Source of the DNA: Echinococcus granulosus
Lineage: Eukaryota; Platyhelminthes; Cestoda; Cyclophyllidea; Taeniidae
NCBI RefSeq assembly: GCF_000524195.1
Contig: NW_020170563.1
Span: forward strand, 3,857-67,856
DNA: 64,000 nucleotides
Direction of reading: 5' to 3'
Below, piece after piece: positions 13,287 to 24,010 of the stretch. The translations under genes were made by a program, and so were the position numbers. The notes under the pieces are model-generated. The model made no database searches. It worked only from the letters and a program-made list of their open reading frames with translations, and was not told where the DNA came from. Positions within the stretch are counted from its first letter, which is position 1. Every line of letters begins with the position of its first letter.

Positions 13287-14292
13287 GCAAGGCTAATTTG
13301 TGTAAATTTGTGTGGTAAAAGTGTACTAGGGAAGTTTCCTAGTTTTGAGTTATCAAAAGTGGTTTTGGAATGTTCTTACTATCCCTTAATTTGATCTTAA
13401 CTGAGGTCTTTCATCAGATTTGCTACTTAACGACCACGTTTTGAGTAGAATAATCAGTTACTTTGGAGGCTATTTGTTCGGAGATTTGGGTGGTGTAGTG
13501 TGCTATGTGCACACTCAGGTATTCGCATCCTCAAACCGCTAAGCACTTCCGGCATTGACGTACTCGCCTGCTGTATGCATTATACCGCCCCGTGCTATGG
13601 TCACGCACTAACGACCTGGGTCTGAGTGAAGTAGGTTTCCAGACGATTGGGCACCATATTTATGCATTGGGTGACAGCTTTGCCTATCCAATCTATGGTG
13701 AATAATTATGAACTTATTAGCTATCGGTGGGTAGGCCAGATTTGAACTCGCCTAGTTGGTTGTTCGGCCCACCTCTGAACAGTTGCTTCCAACTCGTTCA
13801 TCTCTGGTTTTGGCCCCTGCTTGTGTAGCTATTCTCATACGAACGCAGTCATTTGCTGCTTACGGTGCTGCTTCTGTTTGCGAAGTCTAATCAGACGGTA
13901 ATTTCAATGCACTGTTTGTTGTTACACAGGATTTGATAAAAAGGGGAGTCAGAAAATAGGCTTTGGCAGTCATTTGATACCTAGTTCGAAACACGTGTGG
14001 CTAGGGTTACATGGTGCGTGGGAATTTACATTGGTCTCGGGGAAGTCTATCACTTGTAAACTCTTAGTGTTGCGTGGCGAGTCAGTGCGTCTTGTTATTT
14101 ACTGCTTAGCTGTGATTCAAAAACTGACTTAGTTCATGTGGAAGCATGTAAAGTGCTCTGATTGTTTATCTGCCTTCATATTCCGATAACGTGGGCACCT
14201 ATGGTTCCGCCATTGTACTTCCGCTCGACAGCATGGCCGCAGGACTACGCCAGTAGCCTCTCAGTCCTCCTGAACAACCCTACTATGACTTC

Positions 14293-14892
14293 TTACGACT
14301 TCAAGGGAGGCGGGACATTGCGCATGGACAATGAAAGCGTTGGCGAGCTGTGCATCAGTAACGTGCAAGTCGTTTGTTTAATTTTATCAGGGGCCGGCCT
14401 TTGGGGCATGCTAGTGGCTGCAATCCATTCTGCATGTCGACGATACGTATTCTCCCCGAGTGCTATGCCCCATTTTGTCTTCAGGGGGATTTCGAGGCGC
14501 TGCATTGGTGGAAAAGAAATCGAACACGATCTTAGAGGGCAACTGTCCCGACTTTTACTGCTAAGTGATAAACCTTGGCGGGACGGAGGAAGTGGGAATG
14601 CCGCGGATAGGGTATGACAGTCTCCAGTAAAATGTCTCGCTATCCCATTCGCATTGTCTGCGGGAAGGTTGTCAACAGCTGAGGCGGCACTAGTCGCGGT
14701 CGTGAGACATATAGGAAAGCTTGTTACGGAGCTCTCTACCGTGCCTGCATGAAGATGTCGACAAAGTGAATACGCAATATCCCTCTGCTTCTCTACCATC
14801 TGGATAGGACCCAGGGTAATACACGAAGTGAGAATAAAGTAGCAAGGAGAAATGGAGGTGAAACTCAACTTCCACGGAAATACGCTAGACAA
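14293..14892 (-). other. Long unassigned open frame overlapping repeat copy B
   Basis: A 199-codon minus-strand frame is open here, long for this AT-rich window. It overlaps a 151-codon plus-strand frame and the diverged repeat. The product would be rich in Ser, Thr, Pro and Cys with no domain I recognise. It has no clear splice context. Raised GC content, which lowers stop-codon frequency, and residual repeat coding sequence are both simpler explanations than a gene. Confidence 0.25.
14391..14510 (+). repeat. Dispersed repeat, copy B (diverged)
   Basis: This stretch resembles copies A and C, with GGCCTTTGGGGCATGC, TATTCTCCCCGAGTG and TTTTGTCTTCAGGG in the same order, followed by TTTCGAGGCGCTGC where copy A has TCTCGGGACGCTAC. 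It is clearly more diverged. Upstream (about 14190-14230) there may be a further matching piece separated by an insertion. The element type is unknown. Confidence 0.55.
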
Positions 14893-15507
14893 AGCCCGTT
14901 GTTAGATGATTGGTTGTGTAATGTGCCGTCTTTCGTCCCCAGAAAGTCCCAAAGTGCTGCAGTATTATTAAATGATTAAAAACTTATATAGCTTGGCCAA
15001 GTAGTTTATTGAATATGAGGAGTCTTCGGTTTCCTAAACCATGCTTTTGCTGTAGGAGCAATGCGTTACAAATATAAGGAACCAATGCAGTGGCTTGAAG
15101 CTTTGTTGGGCTGTGTTGAACTTCGCAAACACGACTCTCCACGGCTCATCTTTGCTTTGGTGGCATGTTTTGTCATGCTACCTCAGCCTATTAAGATTTC
15201 ATTAACGCTCTATATTTAGTTGCATGTTATGTCAATCAAGACTTTGGATAATATAAACTTAAGTGAGGATATAATATATAAAGTTCCTGGTGGGTTCTTT
15301 TATAGTGTCACTGCAATTTGAATAACCTTACAATTATACTCGCAATTATTGCTTTAAAAAAATTTACAACAACTAAATATTAATATAATTATGAGATACG
15401 CATGGACAATATGTAATCAGGTTACTTGCATACCAAAATATATTTGGTGACAAATAAATCGGGGGTTTTGGTCACTCTTGGCTTCCCCGCAACCTTTAAA
15501 TTTCGGC

Positions 15508-18500
15508 ATGTCTTTTGGTGGCGGCTTGCGAAGGTTAACTTCGTGGTCCGTTTTTTTATCGAGATGCAGGCTTTATTCGGATGTTCGGACTGCTGCTCTT
15601 ATTCCTGGCGATGGGATTGGTCCTGAAATATCAAACGCTGTCCAGAAAGTTTTCATTGCTGCCGATGCAAGTGTTGCTTTATTTGCAAATGCCTTTTAAC
15701 CTAAGAGAACCATACCATGTTTTCTATTTCCAGGTTCCGATCAAATTTATTCCTATTGATGTAACTCCCGTGAAAGGACCTGATGGAACCTTTGAACTGC
15801 CTCCTAGATCTCTGGATGTCATACGTAAATATGGTATTGGTCTGAAAGGGCCTCTTGCAACCCCAATCGGGAAGGGGCATAGATCTCTAAACCTTGCTCT
15901 AAGAAAGTAAGCTTATACAGAGGAATATTACTGATTTGGACAATGTCATATGTCCAAAATTTGACAATCTTTTACGTAGGGAATTCAATCTCTACGCAAA
16001 CGTTCGTCCTTGTAAATCCGTGGAGGGCTACGAGACTCCCTATAAGGATGTCGACATAGTTACAATTCGTGAGAACACGGAGGGTGAATATTCAGGCATT
16101 GAACACGTGGTTTGTTTCAATTCCACTTTTTAGTACTATGTTCTCATAGACCCGTTGGTATGCGAGCATATGCAGCGTCTTTTATATGTATTTGCAAAAA
16201 TAATGTTTGTCACAGCCACATGCTAATTTTGAACCGGTCGATCGGTTTAATTGTAGTTGCTACTCCATCAAGTGCTCAAAAATTTAGTTTCTTTTCTAGT
16301 ACAGCTTGCTCCGCTTACCCGTTTGCCCTGCGGGGGCTCGTAGTGTGTGGTTGTCTGTTGGCTTTTCAAGGTTTAGATATGTGCTCTCTTGTATGTTCTT
16401 TTTGGCGCGAATCTTCAGACGTTGAACATTGGTTGAGTCGGCGGAAGTGTTCTAAACAGTTTGACTCTGGTGATAAATCACCTAAGAGGAAATGCTGAAT
16501 CAAATAAAATAAGACGCCCTATTCGTTATAATGGGGAACTACGTGCTGTTATTAACTAAAATAGGGAGCGGATCTTCCAGTGATATTTCACAGAAGTTGT
16601 GGAACAATTTGTTCACACGTGCATCAGCTGGCGAGGTCGTAGTGCAGGCTACTAAGGAGATGGTCCCCATTTGCCAATGCATTAAAAAGTGACTAAGTTT
16701 TAAAGGTTTCTGGTATATCAGTTACTTCTTTCACCTTACAAAGAGGCCTTGTTGATTGCTGATCGATGTTGTGTTGTGTGCCATGTTTTTTGCATTTTAT
16801 TCCAACTTTCTTTAAGTGAAGCGACACTATCTTCGATTATCCCTAAATGATTTACTAGCTACTCAATATAAATGTCTAAGGTACGCACTATCTTATCCCC
16901 AGAAAACCGTGTTTGTGTTGCACAGCAGCCTAAATGTTCACCGAAAACTACACATTTGTACTGTTGTGCTATCTAGCTACCTTGAATGAGAGTTGGTCAA
17001 AGGCATTCGACCATCCCAAGCCGATAAATACTTGAACTCATTACAGAGAAGCTTTTGCCCGAAATCATCAAGGACCATTAGCTGCTTGTATGACCTGAGG
17101 TCATGTTAAGCTAGATTTCGTTTCATTCTGATTTAATTCCTTACTTTGTGACTTGTGTTAAATTTGACTACGCTATTCAAGTGTGACGATGCTCATAGTA
17201 CCGTTCATATTGTTCTCAACAGTCTATTTTTTCATATATTGGAGTATCAGAGCATTTCTTGCATCAAAAAGTACACAAGTCTTGTTATGCACTAGTAGAG
17301 AAGCTCAGCTTTGATCTCGGGTATGAACCGAAAATCAACTCATGTCTCTAATTCTGACCTCTTATGTTCGTTAGTGGAAAAATAACTGACTTCCGCATTC
17401 AAAGTACAATACCTATTGCATTCAAGTCCGCAAAATTGTACTTCTCTATTTATGTGAAAAATAATCATCCCTGAAGTCACCCCTGATGCAAAGCGGTGTG
17501 AAGATTTTTTTTACCAACCTACAGAAGGGCTGAACGGTTGAAAGTATGGACGAGGCGCACTGACGTCAAGTTTGTCACCCAAGCCCAGGGGACCAATGAG
17601 CTTTTTTAAGTCAAATGTACAGTTAAATGGATAGCATTTTGCTACCAGGTTAAATGCCTACGTCCTCTCTGAATGCATTCTGGTACGTCTGAACTTGAGT
17701 GGTTAAAGGCATTGATGGCCGATCAGCAGAAATGACATCAGAGGAACCTGTGTGGTTAAATGTGCAAACGGATTAAACATCGTCTTACTTGGAAGCTGTC
17801 AAATGCTGCTCTTTAAAAAAATACCCCGAAAAATTGACCACAAGGTGGCGCAGAACGTCAAGTGTGTTTAATACTTAAAAATGACTTTAAGTCAGACTAA
17901 AGTCTTGGTCTTCGTGCAACTAGAGTAATCTCCAACTCACTTTACAATTGTATGATCAAAATTAGTGAGGGGTAGTCACTGCAATTTTGTGGAAATAGTT
18001 TTTTTAAAGCCAAAAAGCAGGCAAATGTTTTCTTTTTTTCCTCCAAAAAAATCAACAGATTGTTGATGGAGTTGTACAGAGCATCAAGCTGATCACCTAC
18101 GAGGCCAGCTTGCGTGTGGCTGAGTTTGCTTTCAAGTTCGCCGAGGAGAATGGACGCTCTACCGTGACTGCTGTCCACAAGGCCAACATCATGTGAGCTC
18201 CGAATGTTTCCTTTCTGCTGTTACTGCTTCGGCCTCCTGACTACTTGTGTCTTATTTTTTCCCAAAAAACGCATTTCTCAAGAAATTCATTTCCTTTTTC
18301 GACGATCAGAATAGCCAGTCTGAACCCTTGCTGTGTAAGACCGCATAAATTAATCAAAATAGCAATTAATAGTCGGGTTATTGGGCGACTTATAATTTTG
18401 TCTTTATCGGTACCATTCACTTTATTAATAGTTCTTGGTATTGGTACATTTTACGGAGGTGTTTGTTCGATGGAAGAAAACTGATAGCCGCAAAAACGGG

Positions 18501-21500
18501 TCAAAAGAGCAATGAATGAACAAAGAGTTTAGCTACCGATTATTTAAGTGATAAATTTTCTTCTGATGGGCAATTTAACTCAATTCTGGTCGCAAGCCGA
18601 CTAGGCAGCTAAGCATCATGTGAGAGGCTAAGATAGTGGATAATCTAAAGCAGCTTTATTGGATGCCTCTACCCATCCCACATCCAATAGGCGGCGGATG
18701 TACTCCCTTATTTTACAATTTGTTGAATTACGATGAGTTTTTTAGCCTTCTTAGCACAAATGTTCGTTCGGCTTGATGAGAAGAAAGGTAGTAGTGCCTC
18801 TAATGATCTTGCTTCTAGTTTACACTATTCTACTGTAGGGCCTCGATCACCCCTTACAGAGGTCGGCTGTTGCAATTTATTACGGCTTCACTGAATTTTG
18901 TCAATTAATTGTAAAAGCGACCAAGTAAGTTCGTGTGGTTTGTATGCTGTAAAGCAAAGATCCACAAAAGCCCACTTAAACTGTTTTATTCGCTGAAGTA
19001 ATCACCGCTGCAATTTATCGTCCTTTCTTAAAGAGAAAGGCTTGCTTCCACTTATTACTTATGTGTAGAGACTTGTTCTTGAAAGCAAAATAGTCTAACT
19101 CTGGCCGTTTCCGTTTATCCCTCAGTGTTACTACTTCTCGAATTTGACCACGTAATGCCAAAAAACGTAGTAATAGCTTGAAGCTTAGGAAAATGTCAAG
19201 GGAATATGGAGAATGAGAATAACATTATCTTCATTTCATTTTCTTGTGCAGATCTTCTCATAGTTAAGCCTTGCGACTTAGGGCTTGAAATCTTGCGTTT
19301 TTACAAGAATTGACCGCTTTTCTCATTGGTTGTCTTTCCCAAGGGGAAGTTTTGGATGCCTTTGAGTCATAGTGAACTAGCGTATCCAGAGTCCATACTC
19401 TCATGTGCATTACTGGTGCCTTTGAAATGTTCTGTAGTGAGTGGGTGGTTAGGCGATCACCAATGGTATGTTCGCTCACTTAATATTTAAGTAAAACTTT
19501 TTTATCACTATTTGGTCGGCAATGTTATGGCACCCCTGCATAAAGTTAAAGTGCGGAATAAATTGGTAGTCTTTAAAGGTTACAGTCATTTTTTGATCCA
19601 CGTCATGCGAATGGGAACCATCTGCTTAGCAGCTTTCACTACCACTTTACCAATTGACGCAGGTGTAAACAAATTGCTTTATCACTCACGATTGTTATTC
19701 AACAACGAGACCTAATTCTTTATTATGGTGTATGGGCGCTCCTTTAATTGATGCATTATCAATTCTTGAGTGAATGGAGTTGTTCAATCCATTTGACTTC
19801 GGGCGCCACAGTCTGCTACCACAGTTTTAAATCCCATACAAGAAACCGTGCAAGAAGCTCCTGTAGCTTTGGAACCGGATTAATCTCGTTTTGTAAAGCA
19901 GAAAAGCTCAAATCACATTCATTAGACCCAACCGGCTGCTTATGATATGTGGGTTCAAAACAGGTCGAAAATGGCACAGAACACCGATTTAGTAAGTTGA
20001 TACATACCATCCTCTGGTGTTTAACTAGTTCCTACGTTTTGTACGTGTTATGTGTTTCCCCAAATTCCTATAAGCCGTTGCAGTTAGCTCCACCGGAAAT
20101 AGCGGAAAACTTTTTTGATTGCCTCATTTTTTCTTGATGAAAAATTCTGTACCGCAGTCTGATGCATTATATCTTAAGAGTTCACACGAAGCTGGTCTGC
20201 ACTTAGGTGATATTTTGATATAATTTCGCCTACCCTTTCTCCATTGTGACAAATTTCGGCACTCTTACACTGCAAATATATGGGCTTAAGCGCGGTAAGC
20301 ATCTAGGGAAATTTGTGTGGCGATATTACCATACCATTCCTGCCTAGTACGCACGCTCTACCAATTGAGAAGCTTGTTCGTTAAATGATCCATTTTAAGT
20401 ATGTGAACATTCACTATTTGATGATACATTGGTAGTGAATCAGTGCTAGTTTTTTTGCTAATAAGGCGTGAGCTTCGTTGCTTCTAATTTTTCTTTTAAA
20501 ATACTTGGCATTAATTTTGTGGACATCCAAGGGCTTGGAGTTATTAAGCTTTTTAGTTTTGAGTATGTGTTGATTGAGTAGTCGATTCATCGGTTAATTT
20601 ACCGACTGGTTAGTTGGATGTTGATTGAATGGTTAGCTTGTTTACTTCTTTATTGTTTGGTTGGGGTATTATTTGTTCGACTGGTTAGTCGTTTGATCGG
20701 TTGATTGACCGTAAGCTGTAAAGTTGAGTGACTACTCTGTTAACTTATCAGTTTATTGATTGACTAGTCAATCCCTGTTTTTCTCATCTACTGTAGGTGC
20801 ATAACTGACCAATTATTTGGTTTGTAGAGAAGATAATTTGTGTACTAAAAACTTACGAAACCGCCTATTTGTTGATAAGTTGGTTTGGTTTTTGGTCAGT
20901 TGATTTGTTAGTTTTTCGTCAAATACATTAATTGGTTGAGTTGCCGTTTGATCGGCCGATTAATGGAATGAATGAATAGTTGGTTGATTGATTAGCTAAT
21001 TGGCTGATTGGTTAATTAGTTACTTATTTTATTGACCAATTGGATGCTTGGCTGATAATTCGAACGGTTAACGAATTGAATAAATAAACTAGCTGTAATT
21101 TAAACTAATTAATTACTTGTTATTTGGTTGGCTAATTGAATTGCAGGTTGTATGATTGGTTAACAGATTGATTAATCAACCAAATAAGCTATTGATTAAG
21201 TGGCTGACTAGCTGGACAACTGGTTTACTATTACTGTTTTTATTTATTCAGATAGTCGGATCAGTGTAAGATCAGTCAACAGATTGTTTAGTCGGTTTAT
21301 TAGCTTTTTGTTTGGTCTACTGATATCATGGCTGTTCGTTTTTTGTTTTGTAAATTGACTGATTGTTCGATGGGTTGATTGGCTAGTTACTTCCTCGACC
21401 GGCCTGTTGTTTGATGTTCTGGTTAGTTGACAGCGTAATGTGACGGTTGGCTTCTTGAGTGCTAATCAGCTCATCAGTTAATTATTTGGTTAAGTGCGTC

Positions 21501-24010
21501 TTTAATGTACTTATCGATCGATTAGCTGGTTATTTAATTGGTTAGTTTGGTTGACTGGCCAACTGGTAAATACTTTTCTCCCAAAGGCGCATGTCAGACG
21601 GCATGTTCCTGCGGGCGTGCAGGGAGCAAGCAGAGTGTCACCCGAACATCCGCTTCCGTGAGATGTTTCTCGACTCTGTCTGCCTGGGCATGGTGCAGGA
21701 TCCCCTCCAGTTTGACGTCCTCGTTATGCCCAACCTCTACGGTGACATCGTCAGCGATCTCGCTGCTGGTCTCGTCGGAGGGCTAGGTGTCACACCTAGT
21801 GGCAACATAGGTCAGCAGGGCGCTCTCTTTGAGTCGGTGCGTTGTTTTTCTGCCCCTTCTTCCTTACTCTTTCCACTGGCGAAAATATTTGTTTGGTTTG
21901 TTCTTTTCAGTGGTTGTTTAATCATTGGATTGATTGACTGATCCGTTGACTGACCTTTTTATTCGCTAATTATTTGGTACCCTGATAGACTTATTGATTA
22001 GGGAGCTTGATAGTACCGATAGTTGGTAGATTGATCAATCAGTTAGTCCACTAATTAGGTTATGTATTGATTGACTGGTTTATCAATAGTAGATAGGTTA
22101 GTCACTTAATCGATTTGCTGTTCAGTTGATTGACTGGTTGATTGGCTAACTGGTTTGTGGTTCAATTGGTTTGCTGTTTGACTCATGCGTGCATAGATTG
22201 ATCGATCAACTGACAAAATTGGCTAACAGAATGCCCCCTTTGAGTCAGTGGATCCTCCTTCCTTTTCTCACCTAGTTCTCTTCCATCTCTACTTGAAGCC
22301 TTACGGGAATTACAAACTTCTCTGTCGGTTTTTAGACTGTTCCACTTACTAATTAAATGTTTAATGGGTCGATTGATCAGTCGATTGTTTACTGGACTGA
22401 TCAACTGATAGGTTGGTCGGCTGAGTGATATAACAGTTTGCTGATTAACCATTTTGTTAATCGTTTATCTTTAGTTAACTTTTTTATTGATCACTTTACC
22501 AATCGAGTTGTTAGCTGGTTGATATATTTCTTGATTGGGTAGTGAAATAATTTATCAGTTAAGTTGGAAGCTGAATTGTTTGCTTATTGTGTGAGGGGTT
22601 GATATATTTCTTAATTGCCGGTTTTAATTCATTTTAAGTCCAGGTCATAAGGCTAGGTATACATCCAAAATTCACGAAACCATTGCAATGGATTAGTTAA
22701 CCGATTGATGAATGGGCTGGCTGCTCTGTTGAATGCCTAACCGTTTGGGTGATTCACCAGTTGATGGGTTATTTAACAAAGTTGTCAGTTGATTGGTTAG
22801 CTGATTGGCAGCCTAATTGGTTGAATGAAATTGGCCATTGTGTGTTGGCAGGTGCATGGCACGGCTCCAGACATAGCGGGTCAGGATCGAGCAAATCCCA
22901 CCGCACTCCTCTTCTCTGCTATCATGATGCTGCGCCATCTGGAACTCAGTCAACATGCTAAACTCATTGAAGATTCCGTGTTCTCAGTTCTTCGTGCGAA
23001 AAAGGTATTTTGTAAAAGTAGTTAGAATGGAACTGTTCGATGTTGTAGAAAATACATCGAATCACTGGCCGCTCATCTACCCGTTATCTGGTCCAGGAGT
23101 TTTTTCATCTTGAGACGTGATCTATGGTTAAGGTATTTGCTTGCTGAGTATGGAAAGTTAAGGGGTTCTACGCAGCTTTTCAAGCATTGCAAGTGGATTC
23201 ATTTTTCATCTTTATAGGGCCTAAATCTCATTTATATATCCAATCAACTTAATTTCAAAAATGTATTTTGATCCTCTAAGAGTCCCTTCTTATCACGATT
23301 AATGAGGACTTTACTTTCTAGTGGAGCCTCAATAAGCTATTTTATTTGTGTCTGGTACTCTTCCAAATTTCTGTAATGTTATTCATTCCTGATTGTATGG
23401 CTATTGTGAAGGGACATCACTTTTTAAACCCTCGTTTATGGGTTTTTACGTTTAACAATGAGCAACTTTGTAACAATATTCTGGTGCAGCGTGGTTTTTA
23501 CAACAGCTTGAATCGGGCGCAGTATAGTACATGATAAGTTCCTTTCTGAGGGGTGACTTCAATCCAGAATTGACCACACAAGTCCTCTGTAGTGAACAAG
23601 ATCTTAGCTGAGATCAAGGCGGTGGTGGATAATTTGTCTGATCTAAAAACGGCTTTTGAGCAACACGCAAAGTATTGGTGACTGGATTTGACGTAGTTGC
23701 CATCCCATTTGAAAAGAGTTAACAGTTTGAAGAAGTCAGCTGATAAAATCGATTGGTATCTCAAATAGCCAACAGACACGATGTTAGACCACCTATACAT
23801 TTGACGTAGTATTGTCTTCTCTTAAAAGGCTATTCTTCGTAAGTATTTCAGATCTGTATGCATTAGCTATGTTCCTCTTTTTACTTATAATTAGTAAGGG
23901 GTACGCATTCACCTCTATTCCAGTATATCACAATGGATCTGGGCGGAACTGCCAAGTGCTCGGAGTATACGACTGCTATTTGCGATGAAATTGCTCGTAG
24001 ATCCCATTAA
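15508..24010 (+). CDS. IDH3A: Isocitrate dehydrogenase [NAD] subunit alpha, mitochondrial
   Basis: This is the catalytic subunit of the mitochondrial NAD-dependent enzyme that oxidises isocitrate to 2-oxoglutarate in the citric acid cycle. Exons are 15508-15672, 15734-15906, 15980-16109, 18059-18192, 21587-21836, 22852-23004 and 23924-24010 (stop TAA). They total 1092 nt (363 residues, near the usual 366), and all phases agree. The N-terminus has an Arg-rich targeting peptide ([10 protein letters not shown]), then [12 protein letters not shown]. Active-site and cofactor segments are present: [71 protein letters not shown]. The segment before FESV is one residue shorter than in vertebrates. 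The first donor (AGT|GTTGCT) is weak; the others are ordinary GT-AG. Introns range from 60 nt to 3.4 kb. ATG 15508 is the first in-frame ATG. The degenerate GATT/GGTT tract fills most of introns 4 and 5. Confidence 0.95.
16112..18056. other. IDH3A intron 3
   Basis: About 1.9 kb of intron between the exon ending in GIEHV and the exon starting IVDGVVQ. A 128-codon open frame (16112-16498) reads on from the exon-intron junction, but has no family similarity I recognise and is probably chance. I see no mobile element or RNA gene here. Confidence 0.6.
20567..22830 (+). repeat. Degenerate GATT/GGTT tandem tract flanking IDH3A exon 5
   Basis: For about 2.3 kb the plus strand is built of irregular 4- to 12-base units such as TTGATTGG, GGTTAGTT, TTGACTGG and TTGATTGA. 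Units are too diverged for a fixed period. The tract occupies the 3' part of intron 4 and most of intron 5, and is interrupted only by exon 5 (21587-21836), about 80 bases downstream of it, and a unique patch at about 22227-22330. It looks like an old expanded minisatellite. A small tetranucleotide patch of the same flavour lies at 42797-42822. Confidence 0.85.
22229..22275 (+). pseudogene. Possible relic of a duplicated IDH3A exon 5 end
   Basis: Inside the intron 5 tract, the sequence encoding APFESV (22233-22250) followed by a CT-rich stretch resembles the true exon 5 end (ALFESV at about 21820-21839, then a similar CT-rich stretch in intron 5). The GAGTCAGTG here parallels GAGTCGGTG at the real exon 5 donor. 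The match is short (about 20 well-matched bases plus a loose CT-rich extension). I read it as a decayed partial duplication; chance is possible. Confidence 0.4.
23005..23923. other. IDH3A intron 6
   Basis: A 919-base intron. It contains a minus-strand open frame of 100 codons (23498-23800) with no recognisable domain. The stretch at 23610-23660 resembles short pieces near 27226 and 29932 and may be a decayed repeat. Confidence 0.5.

Larger units (their letters stand above)
13287..15507. other. WDR55-IDH3A intergenic region
   Basis: The 2.2 kb between the two plus-strand genes is GC-richer than the surrounding deserts. It contains diverged repeat copy B and two long opposing open frames: 14162-14617 on the plus strand (151 codons) and 14293-14892 on the minus strand (199 codons). 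Neither shows a domain I recognise. The last 500 bases before the IDH3A start are AT-rich and should include its promoter or a spliced-leader acceptor, but I cannot point to either. Confidence 0.5.

Noticed and set aside
16112..16498. 128-codon plus-strand frame in IDH3A intron 3
   Set aside because: It simply reads on from the exon junction, has a Cys/Ser-rich composition without a recognisable domain, and is removed by the splice needed to join GIEHV to IVDGVVQ.
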